A DNA stretch of 64,000 bases, from contig NZ_KE386834.1 in assembly GCF_000429025.1 (NCBI RefSeq), positions 646,891 to 710,890 of the forward strand, given 5' to 3'. Both the position numbers and the translations under genes were made by a program. This document shows, piece by piece, positions 33,898 through 42,351 of this stretch. Numbering within the stretch: the first letter of the stretch is position 1; each line of letters begins with the position of its first letter. The notes beneath the pieces were generated by a model. That model was not told the origin of the DNA and made no database searches. It worked only from the letters and a program-made list of their open reading frames with translations. The stretch comes from Actinospineispora spinosispora DSM 44797. GTDB taxonomy: Bacteria > Actinomycetota > Actinomycetes > Mycobacteriales > Pseudonocardiaceae.

Positions 33898-35619
33898 TCA
33901 GTGACTGGCTCTGGGCACGTCCGAACCGCGCCGGCCGCGCAGGAAGTCAAGGTCGGCGCCGGTGTCGGCTTGGGTGACGTGCTGTAGGTACAGCTGGGTG
34001 TAACCACCTGGTTCCGGGGTCTTCTGCTCGCCACGATCGATCCGACGGCGCGCGAGCTCGGTGTCGTCCACCTCCAGGTGCAGCCGCCGCGCGGGCACGT
34101 CGAGTTGGATCAGGTCGCCGTCGCGTACCAGGGCGAGCGGTCCGCCGGCCGCCGACTCCGGCGCGACGTGCAGCACGACCGCGCCGAACGCGGTGCCACT
34201 CATCCGGGCATCGGAGATGCGGACCATGTCGGTGACCCCGGCGCGCAGTAGCTTGGCCGGGATCGGCAGATTGCCCATCTCGGGCATGCCCGGGTAGCCC
34301 TTCGGCCCGGCACCCTTGAGTACCAGCACCGAGTCGGCATCCACGTCCAGCTCCGGGTCGTCGATGCGGGCGTGTAGGTCGTCGATGTCTTCGAACACCA
34401 CGGCCGGCCCTCGGTGCACCAGCAGCTCCGCGGTGGCCGCGGACGGTTTGATGATCGCCCCGTCCGGGGCGAGGTTCCCGCGCAGCACGGCGATGCCCGC
34501 GTTCTCCCGCAGCGGGTCGTCGACGGTGCGGATGACAGGCGACCCCCAGCCGGTCGCGCCGGCCACGTTCTCGCCCAGGGTGCGTCCGGTGACCGTCAGT
34601 GCGTCGCGGTGCAGTAGCTCACCGAGCTCGTTGATCACGACCGGGATGCCGCCGGCGTCGAAGAAGTCCTCCATCAGGTATTTGCCCGAGGGAACCAGAT
34701 CGACCAGCAACGGGACGCCGGTCGCGATCGAGTCGAAGTCGTCGAGGCACAGGTCGATACCGACCCGGCCGGCAACGGCGAGCAGGTGCACCACCGCGTT
34801 GGTCGAGCCGCCGATAGCGGCATTGACTCGAATGGCGTTCTCCACGGCCCGCCGAACCAGCACGGTGGACAGCGTGAGGTTCTCGTGCACCATCTCCACC
34901 GCGCGCCGGCCGGTGTCGTGCGCGAGGGTCCGGCGCCTGGCGTCGACCGCGGGGATGGCGGCGTTGCCGGTGAGCGCGAGACCCATGACCTCGACGAGCG
35001 AGGCCATGGTGGAGGCCGTGCCCATGGTGTTGCAACTGCCGTTCGAGCGCCACATGCATACCTCGGCGCCGACGAACTCCTCCGGGCTCATCGTGCCCGC
35101 CCGGACCTGGTCGTACATGGCGTAGGTGCCGGTTCCCGACGGTAGTTGGGCACCGTTGCGGCGTCCGGTCAGGGTCGGGCCGCCGGAGAGCATGATGCTC
35201 GGCAGGTCGACACTGGCCGCGCCCATGAGGAGAGCGGGGGTGGTCTTGTCGCAGCCGGCGAGGAGCACGACGCCGTCCAGCGGGTTGGCCCTGATCGTCT
35301 CCTCGACGTCCATGCTGACCAGGTTGCGGTACATCATCGTGGACGGACGCATGAGCGTCTCGCCGAGTGAGGCCACCGGGAACTCCAGCGGCAACCCACC
35401 CGCCTCGTACACGCCTCGGGCCACGTATTCGGCCAGGTCGCGCAAATGGGCATTGCAGGGCGCGAGCTGCGACCAGGTGTTGCAGATGCCGATGACCGGG
35501 CGACCGTCGAACATCCGGTCCGGCACACCCATCGCCTTGAGCCCGGACCGGTGGAAGAACCCCATCTTGTCCGTGCCACCGAACCAGGCTTGTGAGCGAC
35601 GCGTCGGATTCTCGCTCAT
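33898..35619 (-). CDS. IlvD/EDD-family sugar-acid (pentonate-type) dehydratase
   Basis: 573 residues. WFGGTDKMGFFHRSGLKAMG at the N-terminus is characteristic of arabinonate/xylonate-type dehydratases rather than biosynthetic IlvD. Three Cys likely bind a [2Fe-2S] cluster: ICNTWSQLAPCN, LAGCDKTTPALL and SNGSCNTMGTASTM. The enzyme removes water from C2/C3 diols of aldonic acids to give 2-keto-3-deoxy acids. Its ATG overlaps the IclR stop (ATGA, 35616-35619) and the acetaldehyde dehydrogenase gene follows after 28 bp. A 5-deoxypentonate substrate would give exactly the substrate of the aldolase downstream. Confidence 0.92.
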   Translation of the reverse strand: MSENPTRRSQAWFGGTDKMGFFHRSGLKAMGVPDRMFDGRPVIGICNTWSQLAPCNAHLRDLAEYVARGVYEAGGLPLEFPVASLGETLMRPSTMMYRNLVSMDVEETIRANPLDGVVLLAGCDKTTPALLMGAASVDLPSIMLSGGPTLTGRRNGAQLPSGTGTYAMYDQVRAGTMSPEEFVGAEVCMWRSNGSCNTMGTASTMASLVEVMGLALTGNAAIPAVDARRRTLAHDTGRRAVEMVHENLTLSTVLVRRAVENAIRVNAAIGGSTNAVVHLLAVAGRVGIDLCLDDFDSIATGVPLLVDLVPSGKYLMEDFFDAGGIPVVINELGELLHRDALTVTGRTLGENVAGATGWGSPVIRTVDDPLRENAGIAVLRGNLAPDGAIIKPSAATAELLVHRGPAVVFEDIDDLHARIDDPELDVDADSVLVLKGAGPKGYPGMPEMGNLPIPAKLLRAGVTDMVRISDARMSGTAFGAVVLHVAPESAAGGPLALVRDGDLIQLDVPARRLHLEVDDTELARRRIDRGEQKTPEPGGYTQLYLQHVTQADTGADLDFLRGRRGSDVPRASH

Positions 35620-36410
35620 TGCACCTCTGCCAGTGACTCGCTGACCCCTCGGGCCGCGTCCTGTACCGCCTTGACGATCTGTTGACCGGACTTCTGGAAG
35701 GTGCTGCGGATAGTGGTCACCGAGATCGCGGCGACAGCGAGCCCGTTCGTGTCGAGGATGGGCGCCGCGGCGCAGCAGACCTCCTCGACCAGCTCTCCTT
35801 CGTCAAGGGCGTAGCCCTTCTGTCGCGCCGTCTCCAACCGTTCCCGCAACTCGGCGACCGTGGTGGCGGTGAACCGGGTGAACGGCGACGCGCGGAACGC
35901 GCTCAGGTAGCGCTCGCGGACCTCGGCGGGGGAGAAGGCCAGGATGGCCTTGCCCAATGCCGTGACGTAGGCCGGCACCTCGCTGCCGGGCACCGGCTCG
36001 ACGCGGATGAGCTGCCGTGACGGCACGATGTCCGCGTAGATGATCGAGCCCTGGTGCAGGGTGGCGAGGTTCACCGTCTCGTGGAAGGCGTCGGCCAGCT
36101 CGACCAGCTTGGGGCGGGCGAGGTCGATCAGGCCGGTCCGGTCCTTGATCGAGTTTGCGATGGCGACGAGCTTCATGGTCAGCCTGTATCGCCTCGTCTC
36201 GGCCACATGCTCGACGTAGCCGGCGCTCATCAGCGTGCTGAGCAGGCGGTCCACAGCTGGTTTGGACAGTGAGAGCTCCCGGGCGAGGTCGGACACCCCG
36301 CCGGACTCGCGGCGGCCCAGCGCTTCGATCAGGCGCATGGCGTTCGCCACCGAGGCGACCTCGCGGTTGAGGCGAGCGGTAGCGGACTGCGCATCGGGAG
36401 GCAGCGTCAT
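35616..36410 (-). CDS. IclR-family regulator of the sugar-acid operons
   Basis: 264 residues: winged HTH around residues 38-62 (VSDLARELSLSKPAVDRLLSTL) and an IclR effector domain (NLATLHQGSIIYADIVPSRQLIRV; VTALGKAILA; CCAAAPILD). It is KdgR/IclR-like, a group that senses keto-deoxy sugar acids. It is the first gene of the minus-strand operon and overlaps the dehydratase gene by 4 bp. A 13-bp palindrome of the TTCGCTATGCGAA type lies 17 bp upstream, and related sites occur at both 36.55 kb and 40.8-40.9 kb. Confidence 0.93.
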   Translation of the reverse strand: MTLPPDAQSATARLNREVASVANAMRLIEALGRRESGGVSDLARELSLSKPAVDRLLSTLMSAGYVEHVAETRRYRLTMKLVAIANSIKDRTGLIDLARPKLVELADAFHETVNLATLHQGSIIYADIVPSRQLIRVEPVPGSEVPAYVTALGKAILAFSPAEVRERYLSAFRASPFTRFTATTVAELRERLETARQKGYALDEGELVEEVCCAAAPILDTNGLAVAAISVTTIRSTFQKSGQQIVKAVQDAARGVSESLAEVQ

Positions 36411-36426
36411 ATCGAACTCCTAGTGA

Positions 36427-36439
36427 TTCGCTATGCGAA
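36427..36439. promoter_or_regulatory. IclR-type operator site A
   Basis: TTCGCTATGCGAA is a perfect 13-bp palindrome (5-bp arms, 3-nt centre) 17 bp upstream of the IclR start codon. It probably mediates autoregulation. Related motifs occur at 36557, 36577, 40810, 40831 and 40929. Confidence 0.6.
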
Positions 36440-36556
36440 GCACGACTTGTATTTCGGAGAGGATAAGGCTCCTGTCGCAGCGGCGTCAACTCTGAAGTTG
36501 GTAGTCAAGAGGCGCGCTCAAGCGTTGACGCTCCACGTCGCTACGCCTACATTGAC

Positions 36557-36589
36557 TTCGCATAACAAAGTATCTATTCGCTTAGCGGA
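36557..36589. promoter_or_regulatory. paired IclR-type operator sites B and C
   Basis: TTCGCATAACAAA (36557-36569) and TTCGCTTAGCGGA (36577-36589) lie 20 bp apart, start to start, about 38 bp before the GTG of the dehydrogenase gene. Each keeps the TTCGC half-site; C is near-palindromic. The pair is spaced like the 40810/40831 pair. Confidence 0.55.
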
Positions 36590-36626
36590 CGAACTGCACG
36601 CTCTTGGTGTGCGGAGGGGAGATGCG

Positions 36627-37733
36627 GTGACCTACGAGATAGCCACACTGCGTGGCGACGGTATCGGCCCGGAGATCGTGGACGAAGCCGTCAAGGTGTT
36701 GCGTGCCGTCGCCGAGGTCGTTCCGGGCGTCGATCTGGAGTTCACCCTGCTCGAAGGAGGCGCGGACTACTACGCCGCGCACGGCGAGTTGGCCCCGGCG
36801 ACCACGTGGAAGACCATGGAGAGCGCGCACGCGATCCTGTTCGGCTCGATGGGCCACCCGGACATCCGGATGCCCGATGGCACCGAAGCGCAGGGACACT
36901 TCATCGTCAACGCGCGCAAGAAGTTCGGGCTCTACGCAGGTGTACGTCCGATCAAGTTCTATCCAGGGGCGAAGGGGCTGGACCCGAGCCAGAAACAGGT
37001 CGATCTGGTCCTGGTCCGGGAGAGCACCGAGGGTCTGTTCGCATCGTTCGGTGGCGGCGCGGAGATCACCGGAGAGGTGTACGCCGACACCATGATCATC
37101 ACTCGGAAGGGCACCGAGCGGGTCGCCCGCTACGCCTTCGAGCTGGCGCGCACCCGCAACGGTCGCCCCCGGGACGGAGCTCGTCACGTGACCTGTGTGG
37201 ACAAGGCGAACATCTTCCGTTCGCTGGCCTTCTTCAGGGAGGTCTATGACGGGGTGGCCGCCGGATACCCGGACATCAGCTCCGACCATGCCCTGGTCGA
37301 CTCCTTCGCGATGCTGCTCATGCAACACCCGGAACGCTACGACGTGCTGGTCACCGAGAACATGTTCGGCGACATCCTGTCGGATCTGGCCGCCGCGCTG
37401 GTCGGAGGGCTCGGGCTGGCGCCGTCCGGGGACATCGGCGATGACCACGCGATGTTCCAGCCTGCCCACGGCTCGGCCCCGGATATCGCGGGCCAGGACC
37501 GGGCCAACCCGGTGGCCACCATCCTGTCCGCCCGGATGATGCTGGACTGGTTGGCGCGGCGCCACGACGACGATGCGCTGCGCGCGGCGGCGGACCTGCT
37601 CGAACGGTCCGTGGTAGCGACCATGGAGTCGGGTGCGCTGACGGTTGACCTCGGCGGCACTCTGCCCTGCTCGCGATTCGGCGACGCGGTCGCGGCCACC
37701 GTGCGAGAGCTCGGCGCCGAAACCGGCCGGTGA
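36627..37733 (+). CDS. isopropylmalate / tartrate / D-malate dehydrogenase-family enzyme
   Basis: 368 residues: IATLRGDGIGPEIVDEAVKVL at the N-terminus, VLVRESTEGLFA, the TCVDKANIFR segment with catalytic Lys, and ILSDLAAALVGGLGLAPSGDIGD with metal-binding Asp residues. These mark the Mg/Mn- and NAD-dependent decarboxylating dehydrogenases (isopropylmalate, tartrate TtuC, D-malate DmlA). Substrate is not readable, but catabolic context favours a hydroxy-diacid or sugar-acid derivative. GTG 36627 was chosen because GGAGGGGA lies just upstream and homology starts there. GTGA overlap with the permease gene. Confidence 0.9.
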   Translation: MTYEIATLRGDGIGPEIVDEAVKVLRAVAEVVPGVDLEFTLLEGGADYYAAHGELAPATTWKTMESAHAILFGSMGHPDIRMPDGTEAQGHFIVNARKKFGLYAGVRPIKFYPGAKGLDPSQKQVDLVLVRESTEGLFASFGGGAEITGEVYADTMIITRKGTERVARYAFELARTRNGRPRDGARHVTCVDKANIFRSLAFFREVYDGVAAGYPDISSDHALVDSFAMLLMQHPERYDVLVTENMFGDILSDLAAALVGGLGLAPSGDIGDDHAMFQPAHGSAPDIAGQDRANPVATILSARMMLDWLARRHDDDALRAAADLLERSVVATMESGALTVDLGGTLPCSRFGDAVAATVRELGAETGR

Positions 37734-39217
37734 TCGCTGTGTTCATGCTGGCGGCACGCCTTGCCGCTGACGAACCGAGAGCGAGCATCGGTGAGGGCCC
37801 TCTGCTCGGGCTGACGGTCGCCACGATCGTCGTCATCATTGTGCTCATCGGCTGGGCGAAGCTGCACCCGTTGATCGCTCTGATCTTGGGCTCGGCTGTG
37901 CTCGGGGTTGGCTCCGGCCTGGGAGCCGAGGCGACGGTGACCGATTTCGTGGGCGGGCTCGGCGACACGATCGGTGACATCGGCCTGCTGATCGCGCTCG
38001 GTGCCATGCTCGGTCAGCTGCTCCATGTGTCAGGGGCGGCGACTCGGCTAGTCGACCGGTTCGTCCGCGCGGTTCCCGGCCGCGCCGTTCCCTGGGCCAT
38101 GGTCGGGATTGCGTTTCTGATCGGGTTGCCGCTGTTCTTCGAGGTCGCGCTGGTCCTGGTGTTCCCGATCATCGTGCTGGTGGTGCGTCGCACCGGAGCG
38201 CCTCTGCTCAAGGTCGCCATCCCCGCGCTCGCGGCGCTGTCGCTGCTCAACGGCTTCCTGCCACCGCATCCCGGGCCACTTCTCGCGGTGTCCGCGTTCC
38301 ACGCCGATCTCGGTCTGACCATGTTCTACGGCCTGATCGTGGCCGTCCCCACGGTGATCGTCGGAGGTCCGCTGTTGGGCAACGTTCTGGCCCGGCTGGT
38401 GCCTTCGCCGCCGGTCGAGAAGCTTCCGTTCGGTCATCCCGACGGCGGGATGCCGAAGGCCGGCGGGACCGACGATGAGCCCGGCCACGGCAGACGGGGA
38501 ACGAACAGCACGGCAGCCCTCGAGGCACCGGCGTTACCGAGACTGTCGACGCCGGGCGTCGGCGTCACGCTGCTCACGATGCTGCTGCCGATCGCCCTGA
38601 TGCTGATCCGGGCAATCGCGGAGCTGACGCTTTCCCAGGACGATCCGGGGCGACGACTCGCCGAGACGATCGGCGAACCGACGGTCGCCTTGCTCGCCGG
38701 CTGCCTGCTGGCGATGTTCACGTTCGGGCTGGCCACCGGGATGGGACGGCGGCAGGTCAGCGGTGTCATGGGCTCAGGCCTGCCCCTGGTCGCTGGGATC
38801 ATCCTGGTGGTCGGCGCGGGTGGCGGCTTCAAAAGCACACTGGTCGCGACCGGCGTAGGTGACACGATCGCCGACCTGACCCGCAACCTCGGTCTGCCCG
38901 CAGTGGTCCTGGCGTGGTTGTTGGCCGCGCTGATCCGCGTCGCGGTGGGCTCTGGCACGGTGGCCATCATCACCACCGCGAGCCTGCTGGCGCCACTGGC
39001 GGCCGGCACGAGTCCGAGCGGGGCGGCCTTGATGGCGCTCGCTGTCGGGGCTGGTTCACGCTTCGGGTCACACGTCAACGATGCCGGTTTCTGGATGGTC
39101 AAGGAGTTCCTCCAGCTCGACGTCAAGGACACCTTCCGCACCTGGACGCTGATGGACTGCGTGGTCTCCGTGGTGGCCGGGATCGGTGTAGTCGCGCTCG
39201 GGGCCGTCGTCGAATAG
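37730..39217 (+). CDS. GntP-family gluconate/sugar-acid permease
   Basis: 495 residues with about 12-14 membrane segments. VTDFVGGLGDTIGDIGLLIALGAMLGQLL, NGFLPPHPGPLLAVSAFHADLG and GAGSRFGSHVNDAGFWMVKEF are hallmark GntP signatures. GntP carriers import gluconate and related aldonates by proton symport, so this is the likely uptake route for the dehydratase substrate. It overlaps the dehydrogenase gene (GTGA at 37730). A hydrophilic loop around residues 225-270 (HPDGGMPKAGGTDDEPGHG) is longer than usual. Confidence 0.93.
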   Translation: MIAVFMLAARLAADEPRASIGEGPLLGLTVATIVVIIVLIGWAKLHPLIALILGSAVLGVGSGLGAEATVTDFVGGLGDTIGDIGLLIALGAMLGQLLHVSGAATRLVDRFVRAVPGRAVPWAMVGIAFLIGLPLFFEVALVLVFPIIVLVVRRTGAPLLKVAIPALAALSLLNGFLPPHPGPLLAVSAFHADLGLTMFYGLIVAVPTVIVGGPLLGNVLARLVPSPPVEKLPFGHPDGGMPKAGGTDDEPGHGRRGTNSTAALEAPALPRLSTPGVGVTLLTMLLPIALMLIRAIAELTLSQDDPGRRLAETIGEPTVALLAGCLLAMFTFGLATGMGRRQVSGVMGSGLPLVAGIILVVGAGGGFKSTLVATGVGDTIADLTRNLGLPAVVLAWLLAALIRVAVGSGTVAIITTASLLAPLAAGTSPSGAALMALAVGAGSRFGSHVNDAGFWMVKEFLQLDVKDTFRTWTLMDCVVSVVAGIGVVALGAVVE

Positions 39218-39258
39218 CGCATTCTTCCCTTCGTCGAGCTGGCGCACAGGAGTCGCAT

Positions 39259-40008
39259 ATGGACATGCAGGACAGGGTGGTCGTCGTGACCGGCGGTGCC
39301 GGAGGCATCGGTGAGGCGTGCGTCGCGGCGGTGCTCGCGCGCGGCGGCCACCCGGTGGTGATCGACGCGGCACCCGCCACCCACTGTCAGGAGATCCTCC
39401 ACTACCGGGCCGACGTCACCGATGCCGATCGGCTCGAGGAGGTCATGGCCGATATCGACAGCCGGTACGGACGGCTTGACGTGTTGGTGAACAACGCGGC
39501 CGTGGTCCGGGCGGGAGCGATCGAGGAAACCACGCTCGAGGACTGGACCCAGCTTTGGCAGGTCAACGTGCTGGGCTATGCGCAAACCATCCGTGCGGCG
39601 CTGCCCTACCTACGCAAGTCGGCCGCGGGCGCGATCGTCAACATGTCCTCGTTCACCGCCGGTGCGGGCTTCCGCAGACGGGTCGCCTACTCCACGACCA
39701 AGGGTGCGATCGAGGCAATGACGAGGGCATTGGCCGCCGACCTGATCGCCGACGGGATCACCGTCAACGCGGTGCGTCCCGGGACGGTCGAGACCGCGTT
39801 GTTGGCTTCACTCGCCGATCAGTCACCCGCGCCCGACCAGGCTCGCGCGACCTACGCCGCGCGTCAGCCCACCGGGCGAGTGGTGTCGGCGGCCGAGATC
39901 GCGCACGCCGTGCTCTTCCTGGCCGATCCGGTGAACCGATCTACCACCGGCACGGTCATCGCCGTGGACGGGGGCATCGCGGGCACCCGCACCACCGCCA
40001 TGGACTGA
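39259..40008 (+). CDS. SDR-family NAD(P)-dependent oxidoreductase
   Basis: A 249-residue classical SDR: VVTGGAGGIG, NNAAVV, catalytic Ser in NMSSFTAG, YSTTK, and the C-terminal TGTVIAVDGGIAG. AGGAG lies seven bases before the ATG. As third gene of the GntP operon it may oxidise a sugar or deoxy-sugar to its lactone, or act on a keto-acid. Rhamnose and fucose dehydrogenases belong to this SDR class, but the substrate is not readable. Convergent with the isomerase gene. Confidence 0.92.
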   Translation: MDMQDRVVVVTGGAGGIGEACVAAVLARGGHPVVIDAAPATHCQEILHYRADVTDADRLEEVMADIDSRYGRLDVLVNNAAVVRAGAIEETTLEDWTQLWQVNVLGYAQTIRAALPYLRKSAAGAIVNMSSFTAGAGFRRRVAYSTTKGAIEAMTRALAADLIADGITVNAVRPGTVETALLASLADQSPAPDQARATYAARQPTGRVVSAAEIAHAVLFLADPVNRSTTGTVIAVDGGIAGTRTTAMD

Positions 40009-40017
40009 CCCTCGCGG

Positions 40018-40794
40018 TCATGGGCTCGACGGGAAGTACTCCAGCGCGACACGACCCCGGAAGCCTTGCGCTCGCAGCCGTGTCAGGTGCCGGTCGAAGT
40101 CGATCCGGCCGGTGCCCGGCTCGTGACGTCCGGGGTGGTCGGCCAGCTGGACGTGCACGATCCGATCGGCATAGGCGTCGATGTCCGCGTCGATGTCGGC
40201 GCCGTTGACCGTCAGGTGGTAAAGATCGGCCAATAGCCCCACCGCTCCTCGGCTCCCGGTCACCGCGTCCACCTGGTCGATCACCGCTACCGCATCGGCC
40301 GCGCTCCTGAGCGGGTAGGTCGGCACGCCACTGAGCGGCTCCAACATCGGAACACCGCCCAGCGGGCTCAGCCGCCGATGGGCATGCACCAGATTGGCCA
40401 CCGCGGTGGCCTGCTGCTCCGCATCAGTCAGGCCGGGGCGGCGGTCCCCGTAGGGCGCGCAGAACAGTCGCACCCCGAGTCGCACCGCCAGCTCCCGTAT
40501 CACCTCGACGTGCTCGCGGAACTCCGCGGCACGCTCGGGGTAGGACAAGATCCCTCGTTCGCCTGCGGCCGGGTCGCCGAGCGAGAAATTCAGCGCGACC
40601 AGCTCGACGCCGGCGGTCTCGATGGCGTCGACGAAAGCTGTCAGCTCCTGGTCGGACGGCAGGGGCGACTCGAACGGCCACCAGGACTCGACGGACCGAT
40701 AGCCGGCGCGGGCAGCGGCCGTCGGCCGCTCGCTCGGCGGCACCGACGAATAGATCGTGGACAGATTGGCCACGGCTGCCGTCGAAACAGACAT
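40018..40794 (-). CDS. xylose-isomerase-like TIM-barrel protein (hydroxypyruvate isomerase type)
   Basis: 258 residues. NLSTIYSSVPPSERPTAAARAGYRSVESWWPF is close to the N-terminus of hydroxypyruvate isomerase Hyi, with ESWWPF characteristic; EPLSGVPTYPL, LLADLYHLTVNG, HVQLADHPGRHEPGTGRIDF and ALEYFP supply metal ligands (Glu, Asp, His, Glu). It probably isomerises or epimerises a small hydroxy-keto acid or sugar. It is divergent from the BASS carrier gene across three copies of the IclR-type motif, so it likely shares that regulation. Confidence 0.9.
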   Translation of the reverse strand: MSVSTAAVANLSTIYSSVPPSERPTAAARAGYRSVESWWPFESPLPSDQELTAFVDAIETAGVELVALNFSLGDPAAGERGILSYPERAAEFREHVEVIRELAVRLGVRLFCAPYGDRRPGLTDAEQQATAVANLVHAHRRLSPLGGVPMLEPLSGVPTYPLRSAADAVAVIDQVDAVTGSRGAVGLLADLYHLTVNGADIDADIDAYADRIVHVQLADHPGRHEPGTGRIDFDRHLTRLRAQGFRGRVALEYFPSSP

Positions 40795-40809
40795 GAGTTC
40801 TCCTGGTCA

Positions 40810-40843
40810 TTTGTAATGCGAATTATGCTGTTCGTATTGCGAA
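40810..40843. promoter_or_regulatory. paired IclR-type operator sites D and E
   Basis: TTTGTAATGCGAA (40810-40822; on the minus strand TTCGCATTACAAA, one base different from site B) and TTCGTATTGCGAA (40831-40843) lie 16-50 bp upstream of the isomerase start codon at 40794. Near-identity to sites upstream of the GntP operon links the two promoters. Confidence 0.6.
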
Positions 40844-40928
40844 GCTTAAGATCTGAGTTTCAGTGCTTCTTGTGGAACTTTTGGTGCAGTTAGTTCTTGA
40901 CCGAGCAACTAGGTGCGAACTACCGTGT

Positions 40929-40941
40929 CTCGCATCACGAA
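40929..40941. promoter_or_regulatory. IclR-type operator site F
   Basis: CTCGCATCACGAA is one mismatch from a 13-bp motif with TTCG/CGAA arms and lies 36 bp before the BASS carrier ATG. It is probably the regulatory site for the carrier/metallo-hydrolase operon. Confidence 0.5.
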
Positions 40942-40976
40942 GTTATCTTCATATTCCGGATATTCTAGGAGCCTCA

Positions 40977-42308
40977 ATGAAGAAGCTGCGCCTCGGATGT
41001 CTCGGTCTGGCGGCTGTCGGGATCATCGTGCTGATCGGTGGCATCGCCACCAGCTCATCGCAGGTCTGGCAGCCTGCGCTGGTGGTGACCGGTTTCTGCG
41101 CCGCCGTCGGGCTCGGTGCGTTGCCCGCGCTGGCCAGCTACCAGTACACCGGGTGGACCCTCGCCTGTGTCTTCGCGGCGCTGGTCTATCCGAATGCACT
41201 CAAGTCCTGGGGTGGAGTCGAGCTCACCGACAAGTTCCTGATCACGACGATCATCCAGCTGGTCATGTTCGGCATGGCGACCCACATGAAGATCGACGAC
41301 TTCAAGGGTGTGGTCCGCCAACCCCGTGGCGTGCTGGTCGGCCTGATCGGTCACTACACGGTCATGCCGGCCGCCGCGCTGATCCTGGTCCTGTTGTTCG
41401 ACCTGCCACCACAGGTGGGTCTGGGTGTCATCCTCTACGGCTGTGTCGCCAGTGGTCTGGCGTCCAACGTGATGAGCCTGCTCGCCAGGGCCAACCTCGG
41501 GTTGGCCGTGACCATCACCGCGGTGTCGACCATTCTCGCGCCGCTGGCGACGCCGTCACTGATGAAGCTGTTCGCGGGCCAGATCATCGAGGTCAGCTTC
41601 CTGTCCATGATGTTCGACGTCATCCGGATCACGCTGGTGCCAGTCGGCGCAGCTCTGCTGGTGGACTACCTGCGTACCTCGGGCCCGAGGGGCCGGCGCA
41701 CCGTGGACATCGCGGCGGGCGTCTCCGTGGCGTGGCTGATCTTCATGGCCGCGGGAGGCTGGAGCTCGCTCGCCGCCGTACTGTCGGAGAACGGGGCGCA
41801 CGGGCTCGAGCAGGTGTGTTACGCGGCCGCCGCCGTGGTGATCGCTCGGGCCTACTTCGCCATCGCCGAGCGGTACGAGGCGGTTGAGCGCTTCATGCCC
41901 TACCTGGCCATGTTCGGGATCATGTACTACAACACCGTGGTCACCGCCGCGGCAAGGGACACCCTGCTCACGGTGGGTGCAGTGCTGCTGCTCATCGGGC
42001 TGATCCACAACCTGACCGGATTCACCTTCGGCTACTGGGGCGCCCGAGCCACCGGGCTGGACATCCCCTCCGCGCGATCAGTGGCCTTCGAAGTCGGAAT
42101 GCAGAACGGCGGCATGGCCAGCGGTCTGGCCGCCTCGATGGGCATGATCGCCACGGCTGGAGTACCAGCCGCTGTGTTCAGCCCGCTGGGCAACGTCACC
42201 GGCTCGCTACTGGCCAACTACTGGTCACGACGGCCGGTCGAGACTGGTGTCAGACACGAGCCCAGCCCATCCTCCAGTAGTCAGCTGGCGTTCGAGGAGT
42301 CTCAATGA
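40977..42308 (+). CDS. bile acid:sodium symporter (BASS) family transporter
   Basis: 443 residues, about 9-10 membrane segments. MFGMATHMKIDDFKGVVRQPRG and LGVILYGCVASGLASNVMSLLARANLGLAVTITAVSTILAPLATP are BASS signatures (the crossover helix region), and FEVGMQNGGMASGLA is the second sodium-site motif. BASS carriers import organic acids such as bile acids, pyruvate or pantoate by Na+ symport. ATG 40977 has AGGAG five to six bases upstream. With GntP it gives the regulon a second acid uptake system. Confidence 0.93.
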   Translation: MKKLRLGCLGLAAVGIIVLIGGIATSSSQVWQPALVVTGFCAAVGLGALPALASYQYTGWTLACVFAALVYPNALKSWGGVELTDKFLITTIIQLVMFGMATHMKIDDFKGVVRQPRGVLVGLIGHYTVMPAAALILVLLFDLPPQVGLGVILYGCVASGLASNVMSLLARANLGLAVTITAVSTILAPLATPSLMKLFAGQIIEVSFLSMMFDVIRITLVPVGAALLVDYLRTSGPRGRRTVDIAAGVSVAWLIFMAAGGWSSLAAVLSENGAHGLEQVCYAAAAVVIARAYFAIAERYEAVERFMPYLAMFGIMYYNTVVTAAARDTLLTVGAVLLLIGLIHNLTGFTFGYWGARATGLDIPSARSVAFEVGMQNGGMASGLAASMGMIATAGVPAAVFSPLGNVTGSLLANYWSRRPVETGVRHEPSPSSSSQLAFEESQ

Positions 42309-42351
42309 GCGGTCTCGCACCATGGAGCTCGACAAAGTCGACGGATAACTG

